Source: Luteolibacter flavescens
GTDB taxonomy: Bacteria; Verrucomicrobiota; Verrucomicrobiia; Verrucomicrobiales; Akkermansiaceae
NCBI RefSeq assembly: GCF_025950085.1
Contig: NZ_JAPDDS010000010.1
Span: 162,223 to 226,222 of the forward strand
DNA: 64,000 nt
Direction of reading: 5' to 3'
This document shows, one piece after another, positions 51,433 to 58,940 of this stretch (positions within the stretch are counted from its first letter, which is position 1; each line of letters opens with the position of its first letter). The translations under genes and the position numbers were made by a program. A model generated the notes under the pieces. That model ran no database searches, had not been told where the DNA came from, and saw only the letters and a list, made by a program, of their open reading frames with translations.

Positions 51433-51903
51433 ATGCCACTCCCCTACCCCACCCTCATACCGGGCCTTCGCGGTCCGTCGGAGACCGTTCTCGGTGTCGT
51501 TTACTTCGGCCGCATGATCGACAAGATCCGGCTGGCTGCGGCCGGCACCCTACCCGAGGGCTGGGAGGCAGCCCGCGGGACGGCGGTGAAGAAGAGCTTC
51601 GACGACCGCTGCTGCCAATTCCTCAGCATCGGCTACGCGGCGCTGGAAGCGGAGACGGTGAAAAGCGGAAAGACCGACGAGGAGCTGTTAGAGTGGGCCT
51701 TCGAGCACGGCCGCCGTGCGACCGAAGACGAGATCGAAGTGTGGAATGCCTTCATGCAGAAGCGCGGCTGGCGGGACAGCGGGACGCAGCGCCTGAACGA
51801 ACGTCTCGCGGAGATCGGCCTGCCACCGGGCACGGTGCAGACGATGTTCGACTTCATCGACCTGGATGAAGGCCGCATCACCGCGCCACCGCTGGAGTCA
51901 TAA
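51433..51903 (+). CDS. DUF5069 protein
   Basis: 156 residues. Family features are 'LGVVYFGRMIDKIRLAAAG', 'KKSFDDRCCQFLSIGYAAL', 'TDEELLEWAFEHGRRATED' and 'EIEVWNAFMQKRGWRD'. It is a small soluble protein of unknown function, common in Verrucomicrobiota and Planctomycetes, and so a mild clue to the host lineage. Confidence 0.85.
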   Translation: MPLPYPTLIPGLRGPSETVLGVVYFGRMIDKIRLAAAGTLPEGWEAARGTAVKKSFDDRCCQFLSIGYAALEAETVKSGKTDEELLEWAFEHGRRATEDEIEVWNAFMQKRGWRDSGTQRLNERLAEIGLPPGTVQTMFDFIDLDEGRITAPPLES

Positions 51904-51921
51904 CATCCGCCCCTCTTGAAG

Positions 51922-52617
51922 ATGAAAACGTGGATCGGCACCTCTGGCTTCCAATACAAGGAATGGAAGGGCTCCTTCTATCCGGAGAAGCTCTCGCTGC
52001 CGAAGATGCTGGCATTCTATGCCGGTGAATTCCCCAGCACGGAGATCAACTATACCTTCCGTAGTTTGCCGAGCGAGAAGACGATCACCCGCTGGGCTGA
52101 AGAGACGCCGGACGACTTCCGCTTCAGCCTGAAGGCACCCCAACGGGTCACCCACTTCGCGAAGCTGCGGAAATGCGGGCAGGCGATGAACGAATTCCGG
52201 CAGGCGGTGACCGGGCTCGGTTGCAAGCTGGGACCGGTGCTCTTCCAGCTACCGGAGACCTTCACGGCGGATGCCCCGCTTCTGGCAGACTTCTTGGATT
52301 CGATGCCGAAGGGGCTGCGGGCTGCATTCGAATTCCGCCACGCGTCGTGGTTCGCGGACAAGGTCTTCGACGCGCTGGCCGCAAGGAATGCCGCGCTGTG
52401 CATCGCCGAGTCGGAAGAACTGGAGACGCCCCGCATCGCCACGGCGGACTTCGGCTACATGCGACTCCGCCGTGATCGCTACACGACGGACGAGATCGCG
52501 GAACGGGCGGAATTCATCCGCTCGCAGGAGTGGAAAGAAGCCTTCGCCTACCTCAAGCATGAGGACACCGCGGCCGGCACCGGGTATGCCAGGCAATTGA
52601 TGGCGGCGCTGGAATGA
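51922..52617 (+). CDS. DUF72 (YecE-like) protein
   Basis: 231 residues from ATG 51922; TTG 51916 adds two residues. A TIM-barrel-type family: 'TWIGTSGFQYKEWKGSFYP', 'PSTEINYTFRSLPSEKTIT', 'FRFSLKAPQRVTHF', 'LGPVLFQLPETFTAD' and 'AAFEFRHASWF'. The role is unknown; E. coli YecE gives no firm clue. It converges on the YbbA gene with a 6-nt gap. Confidence 0.92.
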   Translation: MKTWIGTSGFQYKEWKGSFYPEKLSLPKMLAFYAGEFPSTEINYTFRSLPSEKTITRWAEETPDDFRFSLKAPQRVTHFAKLRKCGQAMNEFRQAVTGLGCKLGPVLFQLPETFTADAPLLADFLDSMPKGLRAAFEFRHASWFADKVFDALAARNAALCIAESEELETPRIATADFGYMRLRRDRYTTDEIAERAEFIRSQEWKEAFAYLKHEDTAAGTGYARQLMAALE

Positions 52618-52623
52618 GCCGTC

Positions 52624-53367
52624 TCAGTGATGGTCCGGATTGATCTCCTCCGAGACGATCTTTCCACCGCTCATCTTCACCACCCGGCGCGCCTTGGCCG
52701 CGAGCGTGGGATCGTGGGTGACGAGAACCAACGCGGTGCCCGCCTCGCGATTGAGCCGGAAGAGCATTTCGACGATGGGTCCGGCGGTGTCCGCATCCAG
52801 ATTTCCCGTCGGCTCGTCGGCGAAGAGGATCTTCGGCCGATGGATGAAAGCACGGGCGAGGGCAACGCGCTGCTGCTCCCCGCCGGAAAGCTGGAGCGGG
52901 TAGTGATCGAGGCGGTCGCCAAGGCCGACCTGACGGAGCAGTTCCTCCGCCTCCTTCTCGCGGCCGGTTTCCCCGCGGAGTTCGAGGGGGACCAGCACGT
53001 TCTCGATCGCGGTCAGGGTCGGGATGAGTTGAAAGCTCTGGAAAACGAAGCCGACGAGCCGGTTGCGCAGGGCCGCCCGTGCGTCCTGGCTAAGCTCTTC
53101 GAAAGGCTGGCCGTCGAGCTTCACCGAGCCGCTGGTGGCATCGTCGAGGCCCGCGCACAGGCCCAGCAGCGTTGTCTTCCCGCTGCCGGATGGCCCGATG
53201 ATCGCGAGCGAGTCGCCCTCGTCCAGGCTCAGCGAGACTTCGCGCAGGACCGTCAGCTCGTGGCTGGCCGTGCGGTGGACCTTCGTGAGTCCCTGAATCT
53301 CGAGGAGGGGCCGTTTGACAGCATCTGTGGAGGATCCTAAGCTGGCGGAAGATGAGATTGCGGGCAT
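52624..53367 (-). CDS. ybbA: ABC transporter ATP-binding protein (YbbA/LolD-like)
   Basis: 247 residues from ATG 53367. Walker A 'IIGPSGSGKTTLL', Q-loop 'GFVFQSFQLIPTLTAIENV', signature 'LQLSGGEQQRVALARAF' and Walker B 'KILFADEPTGNLD'. The closest pattern is YbbA, the partner of YbbP. The predicted permease lies 47 kb away at 3152-5698, in the same orientation and downstream of this gene. The chosen start overlaps the start of the divergent tesA gene by 16 nt. No nearer ATG, GTG or TTG precedes 'LLEIQGLTKV', so the two genes must share start-region DNA. Confidence 0.9.
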   Translation of the reverse strand: MPAISSSASLGSSTDAVKRPLLEIQGLTKVHRTASHELTVLREVSLSLDEGDSLAIIGPSGSGKTTLLGLCAGLDDATSGSVKLDGQPFEELSQDARAALRNRLVGFVFQSFQLIPTLTAIENVLVPLELRGETGREKEAEELLRQVGLGDRLDHYPLQLSGGEQQRVALARAFIHRPKILFADEPTGNLDADTAGPIVEMLFRLNREAGTALVLVTHDPTLAAKARRVVKMSGGKIVSEEINPDHH

Positions 53368-53987
53368 TTCTGGGACTGATGCTGTTGATGTCGGGCGGCG
53401 CACTATGGGCACAGGATGCGCCGGATGCAAATGGTGGGAAAAAACGGATCGTCGTGCTGGGAGACAGCATCACCGCCGGATACGGACTGGACCCGCAGGA
53501 AGCGTACCCGGCGCTGCTTCAAAAGAAGATCGATGCCGCAGGCCAAGCCTACACGGTGGCGAATGCGGGCGTGAGCGGAGACACCACTGCCGGCGGGCTC
53601 CGCCGCGTCGCATGGGTGCTGGGAAAAGGTGCCGACGTGCTGGTGGTGGCACTGGGAGGGAATGACGGCCTGCGCGGGATCTCGCCGGAGCAGACCGAGA
53701 AGAATCTTACCGGCATCATCGACAAGGCCCGGGAAAAGAATCCCGACATGAAGGTGGTCATCGCTGGCATGCAGATGCCCGACAACATGGGCGCGGAATT
53801 CACCGGGAAGTTCAAGGGGCTCTTCACAAAGGTCGCTACCGAGAAGAAGGCGGCGCTGGTCCCCTTCCTCCTGGAAGGAGTCGGCGGAGTCGATGAACTC
53901 AACCAGCAGGACCGCATCCACCCCACCGAAGCCGGTCAGGAGAAGGTCGCGGAGAATGTCTGGAAGGTCTTGAAGGACCAGCTTTGA
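53352..53987 (+). CDS. tesA: Exported SGNH esterase (TesA/arylesterase)
   Basis: 211 residues with signal peptide 'AFLGLMLLMSGGALWAQ'. SGNH hydrolase blocks: 'VVLGDSITAGYG' (nucleophile Ser), 'AGVSGDTTAGG' (Gly), 'VALGGNDGLRGI' (Asn) and 'DRIHPTEAGQ' (Asp/His). TesA is a periplasmic thioesterase, arylesterase and lysophospholipase. Divergent from ybbA, the classical arrangement, with overlapping 5' ends. Confidence 0.93.
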   Translation: MRLRAFLGLMLLMSGGALWAQDAPDANGGKKRIVVLGDSITAGYGLDPQEAYPALLQKKIDAAGQAYTVANAGVSGDTTAGGLRRVAWVLGKGADVLVVALGGNDGLRGISPEQTEKNLTGIIDKAREKNPDMKVVIAGMQMPDNMGAEFTGKFKGLFTKVATEKKAALVPFLLEGVGGVDELNQQDRIHPTEAGQEKVAENVWKVLKDQL

Positions 53988-54294
53988 GGCGCGGATCTTC
54001 ACGCCCACCGGCTGCCGCAGGCGGAGCGCTGGCTTTAGCCGGCGAGTAACCCGGCAGCACGTATCTCGGCAAAAGCCCGCCATCACAGCTCGGCTGCCTG
54101 ACGGCTCATTCGCCTTGCTCCCTCAAGGGCCAAAGGCTCTCCGACATCCGCGAGCGATGCGAGCCGTTCACGAATGGAACGGGCCTAGGCTGGCATGGCG
54201 TGGGCCGTTGGCCCGGTAGAATCAGGGCTCGTTTGAAAAAGCGGAGCACTTCTCTGGCCCCTCCACCACCATCGGTCGCCGCTTCATCAACAAA
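53988..54294. other. Intergenic region with short imperfect palindromes
   Basis: About 300 nt between tesA and the rpsD terminator with no credible gene. It contains short inverted-repeat units: GCTGGCTTTAGCCGGC near 54030, GGGCCGTTGGCCCGG near 54206, and a GC-rich patch around 54150. They look like dispersed intergenic repeats, but copies elsewhere could not be checked. Confidence 0.4.
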
Positions 54295-54328
54295 CAAAAA
54301 ACGCCCGGAGTTGCCTCCGGGCGTCTTT
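54295..54328 (-). terminator. Rho-independent terminator of the rpsM-rpsK-rpsD operon
   Basis: A 10-bp perfect stem (54301-54310 with 54315-54324) and a four-base loop. On the minus strand it is followed by TTTTTTG (A-run 54295-54300). On the plus strand TCTTTT follows. It lies about 27 nt downstream of the rpsD stop and ends the ribosomal operon without rpoA. Confidence 0.9.
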
Positions 54329-54354
54329 TGAAATCGGAAGATTCCTTTCGGAAA

Positions 54355-54966
54355 TCAGCGCGAGTAAAGTTCGACGATGAGCTGCTCGTTGACGAGCGGG
54401 TCGATGTCCGAACGCTCAGGCGTGCGGGAAACGGTGCCTTCGAGGCTTTCCTTGTCGATGGTCAGCCAGTCAACCAGCGGGCTGGACTGGGTGAGATCGA
54501 GGGCGCGGAGAGCGAGCTGCTGCGAGGAAGGCTTGCCGCCGACCTTGATCTTGTCGCCCGGCTTCACCTGATAGCTGGCGATGTCCACGCGCTTGCCATT
54601 CACGAGCACGTGGCCGTGGTTGACGAGCTGGCGGGCAGCCTGGCGGCTGTTGCCGAAGCCAAGGCGGTAGCAGACGTTGTCGAGGCGGAGTTCCAGAAGC
54701 TGGAGAAGGATCACGCCGGTAACACCACGACGGCGGGCAGCCTCTTCGTAGTAGCCACGGAATTGCTTCTCAAGCACACCGTATTGGAAACGGAGCTTCT
54801 GCTTCTCGCCGAGGGCGACGGAGTAGTCGCTCTTCTTCTTGCGGCCGGCGCGCAGGCCGTGCTGGCCCGGCGGGAAATTGCGACGCTCAAGCGCCTTCGA
54901 GGAACCGAAGAGAGCCACGCCAAAGCGGCGGCTGATCTTGGTGCGGGGTCCGGTGTAACGAGCCAT
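54355..54966 (-). CDS. rpsD: 30S ribosomal protein S4
   Basis: 203 residues, the usual size. 'ARYTGPRTKISRRFGVALFG' is the N-terminus, followed by 'LRFQYGVLEKQFRGYYEEA' and the S4 RNA-binding domain ('LLQLLELRLDNVCYRLGFG', 'SRQAARQLVNHGHVLVNGK'). The N-terminus lacks the CxxC zinc motif present in some S4 proteins. A primary assembly protein of the small subunit. Last gene of the operon, 18 nt after rpsK, directly followed by a terminator, so rpoA does not follow as it does in most bacteria. Confidence 0.98.
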   Translation of the reverse strand: MARYTGPRTKISRRFGVALFGSSKALERRNFPPGQHGLRAGRKKKSDYSVALGEKQKLRFQYGVLEKQFRGYYEEAARRRGVTGVILLQLLELRLDNVCYRLGFGNSRQAARQLVNHGHVLVNGKRVDIASYQVKPGDKIKVGGKPSSQQLALRALDLTQSSPLVDWLTIDKESLEGTVSRTPERSDIDPLVNEQLIVELYSR

Positions 54967-54984
54967 GATCTTGGAAAAGTGCGA

Positions 54985-55545
54985 TTAAACGCGGCGCGCC
55001 TTCTTCGGACGGCAACCGTTGTGCGGGATCGGGGTGACGTCCTTGATCGAGAGAAGCTCGATGCCGAGGGCTTGGACGGCGCGGACAGCGGACTCGCGAC
55101 CGGAACCCGGGCCCTTCACGCGGACTTCGGCTTCCTTCAGACCGTGGCCCATGGCCTGGCGGCAGGCATCCTGGGAGACGACCTGGGCGGCGTAGGCGGT
55201 GGACTTGCGGGAGCCCTTGAAGCCCATCTTGCCTGCGCTGGACCAGCCGAGCGTGTTGCCGTTCGAGTCGGTGACGCTGACGATGGTGTTGTTGAAGGTG
55301 GCGGTCACGTGGACGATGCCGCGCGAGATGTTCTTGGAGCCCTTCGCCTTGTGGATCTTGATCTGGGTCTCTTCAGCACCAGCGATCTCGGCAAAGATGT
55401 CGCGCTTCTTGTCGTCCTTCTTCGGAGCGACCTCTTCCGCAGCAGGAGCAGCTGCCGGGGTGGCGGCAGGAGCAGCAGCCGGAGCGGCAGCGGCTGGAGC
55501 CGTGGCGGCTTCGTCAGCCGCTGGGATGGTTTCTTCGTCAGCCAT
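54985..55545 (-). CDS. rpsK: 30S ribosomal protein S11 with Ala/Pro-rich N-terminal extension
   Basis: 186 residues; typical S11 is about 125-130. The core from about residue 65 is normal ('[19 protein letters not shown]', '[17 protein letters not shown]', '[13 protein letters not shown]'). The first ~57 residues are an extension rich in Ala and Pro ('[18 protein letters not shown]') ending in a basic 'KKDDKKRD' segment. The extension is probably flexible and surface-exposed; its role is unknown. It lies between rpsM and rpsD. Confidence 0.97.
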   Translation of the reverse strand: MADEETIPAADEAATAPAAAAPAAAPAATPAAAPAAEEVAPKKDDKKRDIFAEIAGAEETQIKIHKAKGSKNISRGIVHVTATFNNTIVSVTDSNGNTLGWSSAGKMGFKGSRKSTAYAAQVVSQDACRQAMGHGLKEAEVRVKGPGSGRESAVRAVQALGIELLSIKDVTPIPHNGCRPKKARRV

Positions 55546-55575
55546 TTGAGAAAAGCGTTCGGTGGTTCAGGGCAA

Positions 55576-55944
55576 TTACTTCTTCACGCCGACGGTGCGG
55601 CGCTTGCCCTTGCGAGTGCGGGCATTGGTGCGGGTGCGCTGGCCGCGGACAGGCAGGCCACGCTTGTGGCGCAGGCCGCGGTAGCAGTTGATCGAGGTCA
55701 GGCGCTTGAGCTGGGCCTGCTTCTCGCGGCGAAGGTCGCCTTCGATGATGATGCCCTGGCTCTGGATCACCGTGGCGATCTTGACGAGCTGGTCTTCAGT
55801 AAGCTGACCGGTGCGGATGTCCGGGTCGATGCCCGCTTGTTCGAGGATGCGTGAAGCGGTGGTCGCGCCGATGCCATACATATAGCGGAGCGACGCTTCG
55901 ATGCGCTTCTCGTTGGGGATTTCGATGCCGAAAATACGTGCCAT
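55576..55944 (-). CDS. rpsM: 30S ribosomal protein S13
   Basis: 122 residues. 'ARIFGIEIPNEKRIEASLR', 'YMYGIGATTASRILEQAGI', 'GDLRREKQAQLKRLTSINC' and the basic tail 'GQRTRTNARTRKGKRR' are diagnostic. It sits at the head of the small subunit and contacts tRNA. The first gene of the rpsM-rpsK-rpsD unit. No rpmJ or infA is seen upstream; the next 270 nt contain no gene. Confidence 0.98.
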   Translation of the reverse strand: MARIFGIEIPNEKRIEASLRYMYGIGATTASRILEQAGIDPDIRTGQLTEDQLVKIATVIQSQGIIIEGDLRREKQAQLKRLTSINCYRGLRHKRGLPVRGQRTRTNARTRKGKRRTVGVKK

Positions 55945-56215
55945 TTGATGCTGTGGTGAGCGGATGTCCGAAGCGGAGGAGAACCTGAATACAAGTCCGG
56001 CCCTCCGAAGCGGGCGGGCTGTTTAGCAGACGCGACCCCTCTGGCAAGTGGGAAATCGATTTTTTCCGGCGAAGAATTTCTCTCCGTCTCCGAATTCCCG
56101 AGCCACTTCAATTAAAATTAAAATTCAATACCTTCAAAGCAACGCCACTCCCGCATTTTCAAAAGGAACCCTTCAAGAATCCTGAATTTTTGAGATGAGC
56201 AGCGAACCGGAGACT
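55945..56215 (-). promoter_or_regulatory. AT-rich leader/promoter region of rpsM operon
   Basis: Gene-free 271 nt between rpsM and the DUF1080 gene (both minus). At 56110-56130 it contains an AT-rich run (AATTAAAATTAAAATTCAAT on the plus strand) that stands out from the GC-rich background. On the minus strand TTGCTT and TTGAAT hexamers precede TAATTTTAAT, compatible with a sigma-70 promoter and UP-like element. Exact boxes are not certain. The ~170-nt leader could hold an autoregulatory site. Confidence 0.45.
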
Positions 56216-56866
56216 TCAGAGTTCGCGGATGCGCAGGTTGCGGAACCACACCTCATCGTCATGATCCTGTAGCAGCAGCTTGCCCGCGGCAGGCCCGGCG
56301 AAGTCGTCGAACTTGGCGAACTTGCTGTCCTTCTTGAGCGTGGGCCACTCCTTGCCCTTGGTGTCGATCTTCAGGGCCAGCTTTCCATTCAGCCAGTGCT
56401 CCAGCACGCTGCCCTTGGCGACGATCTTCGAGGTGTTCCATTCGCCCACCGGCTTGAGTTCCTTGTCCTTCGCGGCAGGGACGACTTCATAAAGCGAGGC
56501 CGCGGTGGTGTCCGCCACCTTGCCATTCGGGTGACCCTTGTCGTCGAGCACCTGATACTCCGGGCCGAGCCAGCCACCGGCCGACTTCTGGACGCGGTAT
56601 TTCACGCCGCTGTTTCCCTTCGCGGAAATCTTCCATTCGAACTCGAATTCGAAGTCCTTGTATTCCTTCTCGCTGATGAGGTTTCCGGGCTTCTTGCCGG
56701 TGCGATGAAGCGCGCCATCTTCGACTTTCCAGCCTTCGCCCGGCTTGCCGCCATTGTCGGAGGTCCATCCGGCGAGAGATTTTCCATCGAAAAGCGGTAT
56801 CCAGGGGCCTTCCTTTGCGGAGACGGATCCAACGATGAATGCTGCAAGGAGTAGGTCGCGTAGCAT
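56216..56866 (-). CDS. Exported DUF1080 (3-keto-disaccharide hydrolase-type) protein
   Basis: 216 residues from ATG 56866 with signal peptide 'LLLAAFIVGSVSAKE'. A concanavalin-like DUF1080 domain: 'WIPLFDGKSLAGWTSDNG', 'DFEFEFEWKISAKGNSGVK', 'WLGPEYQVLDDKGHPNGK', 'ASLYEVVPAAKDKELKPVG' and 'EVWFRNLRIREL'. Members are extracytoplasmic; some cleave 3-keto-glycosides. It is divergent from the moxR operon. The long open frame upstream of this start is antisense to moxR and is not real. Confidence 0.9.
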   Translation of the reverse strand: MLRDLLLAAFIVGSVSAKEGPWIPLFDGKSLAGWTSDNGGKPGEGWKVEDGALHRTGKKPGNLISEKEYKDFEFEFEWKISAKGNSGVKYRVQKSAGGWLGPEYQVLDDKGHPNGKVADTTAASLYEVVPAAKDKELKPVGEWNTSKIVAKGSVLEHWLNGKLALKIDTKGKEWPTLKKDSKFAKFDDFAGPAAGKLLLQDHDDEVWFRNLRIREL

Positions 56867-56983
56867 GATGTCTGACAACTTGGCATCCGGCCTGATGGCT
56901 GCAAGCCGGATTCGTCTCATCACCCTCGACAAAGTGTGGCACCTCTCTAGCTTTCCTGAAAATTCCGTAAACCGCCTGACTAC

Positions 56984-58036
56984 ATGGAAGATACCCTCGC
57001 CGATCCACCCGTAGCCCCCTCCTCCAGCCGCCAGGATCACGAGCTCCCGCCCGACGACGTGGCGGCCATCGACCAGCTCGGAAAGACCTACGCCGCCTTC
57101 AAGGCGGAACTCGGCAAGGCGATCATCGGACAGGAACTCGTCATCGAGCAGCTCGCGATCTGTCTCTTCGCGAAGGGCCACGCCCTGCTGATGGGCGTCC
57201 CCGGACTGGCGAAGACGCTGCTGGTTTCGTCCGTGGCGAAGACCTTCGACCTCAGCTTCAACCGCATCCAGTTCACCCCGGACCTGATGCCCGCGGACAT
57301 CACCGGCACGGACATCATCCAAGAGTCCGGCGTCGGCGGTCGCCGTGAGTTCGAATTCGTCCGCGGCCCGGTCTTCGCGAACATCGTGCTGGCGGACGAA
57401 ATCAACCGTGCGCCGGCCAAAACCCAGTCCGCGATGCTGGAGGCCATGCAGGAGCTGAAGGTGACGGTGCTGGGCCGCAGCTACGATCTCCAGCCGCCTT
57501 TCTTCGTCCTCGCGACCCAGAACCCCGTCGAGCAGGAGGGCACCTATCCCCTCCCGGAAGCGCAGCTCGACCGCTTCATGTTCCTCATCGAGGTGGGCTA
57601 CCCATCCTCGGACGAGGAAAAGCGGATCGCCCGCGAGACCACCGGCACCGCCCGCACCACGCTGAATCACCTGCTCGATGGCCACACCGTGATGGCCTAC
57701 CAGCAGCTCGTCCGCCGCATGCCGGTGCCGGAGCACCTCTACGACTACGCCGTCTCGATCGTCCGCAAGACCCGCCCGGGCACCCCCGAAGCCCCTCCGT
57801 GGCTGAAGGACTATGTTGCTTGGGGAGCCGGACCGCGTGCGGTGCAGTATCTCATCCTCGGGGCGAAGTCCCGGGCAGCCCTCCGCGGTAGCTACATGGC
57901 CAGCCTCGAAGACCTCGAAGCCGTCGCCGTGCCGGTGCTGGGCCACCGCGTGATCACGAATTTCGCCGCCGAGTCCCAAGGCATGACTTCGAAGAAAGTC
58001 GTCGAGCGCCTGATTGCCGAGATGCGCGAGGATTGA
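56984..58036 (+). CDS. MoxR-type AAA+ ATPase
   Basis: 350 residues. Walker A 'MGVPGLAKTLLVSSVAKTF' near 70, Walker B 'NIVLADEINRAPAKTQSAM', sensor 1 in 'FFVLATQNPVEQEGTYPLP' and arginine-bearing 'EAQLDRFMFLIEVGYPS'. MoxR ATPases act as chaperones for VWA-domain complexes. It heads an operon with DUF58, BatA-like and VWA membrane proteins. The ~30 N-terminal residues are a flexible Pro/Ser segment. Confidence 0.95.
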   Translation: MEDTLADPPVAPSSSRQDHELPPDDVAAIDQLGKTYAAFKAELGKAIIGQELVIEQLAICLFAKGHALLMGVPGLAKTLLVSSVAKTFDLSFNRIQFTPDLMPADITGTDIIQESGVGGRREFEFVRGPVFANIVLADEINRAPAKTQSAMLEAMQELKVTVLGRSYDLQPPFFVLATQNPVEQEGTYPLPEAQLDRFMFLIEVGYPSSDEEKRIARETTGTARTTLNHLLDGHTVMAYQQLVRRMPVPEHLYDYAVSIVRKTRPGTPEAPPWLKDYVAWGAGPRAVQYLILGAKSRAALRGSYMASLEDLEAVAVPVLGHRVITNFAAESQGMTSKKVVERLIAEMRED

Positions 58037-58043
58037 AGCTGAA

Positions 58044-58940
58044 ATGAAATACGACTTCCTCGACAGCGGTCTGCTTGCACGGCTCGGCTCCATCCCGGTC
58101 GAGACGCGGGTGCCGATGCTCGGCAATGTGGCCGGCAAGCATCGCTCGCCGCACCGCGGGTCGTCGGTCGAGTTCGCCGAGTATCGCAAGTATGTCCCGG
58201 GAGACGACACACGGCGACTGGACTGGAAGGCATTCGCGCGCTCGGATCGCTTTTACATCAAGGAATTCGAGGCTGACACCAATCTCCGGGCCTACTTCGT
58301 GGTCGATGCGTCGGGCTCGATGAAATTCCACGGCGAGGGCGAATCGAAGATCGCCTACGCCAATCGCATCGCCTCCTCGCTGGCCTACCTGCTGGTGAAC
58401 CAGGGCGATGCGGCGGGCCTGTCCGTTTGCACGGACAAGCTTCACCTCGAAGTCCCGCCCAGCCGTCGCCCCGCGCACCTGCAGCACATCTTCGAGACGC
58501 TGGGGAAGCTGGAGCCTTCCGGCGAGACCGGCCTGGTCGGCGCGCTGCATACCATCGCTGAAAAGATCGGCCAGCGGGCCTTCGTTGTTATCCTGTCGGA
58601 TCTCTTCACCGATTCGCAGGCGTTTTCAGATGCCCTCCAGCACCTGCGCTACCGCAAGCACGACATCTGCGTCTTCCACCTGATGGATCCGCAAGAGCTG
58701 GGTTTCGAATTCGACCGCCCGCACCGCTTCGTGGACATCGAGGACGGTACCTCGCTGGTGGTGGAGCCAACCCTGATTTCCGACGAGTATCACCGGGCTC
58801 TACGCGAATTCCTCACCACGGTGAAGGCGAAGTGCCATGACGCCGCTGCCGACTACCAGCTCGTCCCGACCAATACGCCGCTGGAGCCGCTGCTGCGTGA
58901 TTTCCTTACGAACCGCCTGTCGAAACGAGGTCACGCATGA
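58044..58940 (+). CDS. DUF58 (VWA-like) protein
   Basis: 298 residues from ATG 58044. The DUF58 signature 'VEFAEYRKYVPGDDTRRLD' with 'WKAFARSDRFYIKEFEADT' is followed by the MIDAS-like 'FVVDASGSMKFHG'. A soluble partner of MoxR. It starts 7 nt after moxR and overlaps the next gene by 4 nt. Confidence 0.93.
   Translation: MKYDFLDSGLLARLGSIPVETRVPMLGNVAGKHRSPHRGSSVEFAEYRKYVPGDDTRRLDWKAFARSDRFYIKEFEADTNLRAYFVVDASGSMKFHGEGESKIAYANRIASSLAYLLVNQGDAAGLSVCTDKLHLEVPPSRRPAHLQHIFETLGKLEPSGETGLVGALHTIAEKIGQRAFVVILSDLFTDSQAFSDALQHLRYRKHDICVFHLMDPQELGFEFDRPHRFVDIEDGTSLVVEPTLISDEYHRALREFLTTVKAKCHDAAADYQLVPTNTPLEPLLRDFLTNRLSKRGHA

Noticed and set aside
56867..58210. Long minus-strand open frame upstream of the DUF1080 start
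   Set aside because: It is antisense to moxR and DUF58, has compositionally biased, family-less sequence, and the signal peptide at ATG 56866 marks the real start.
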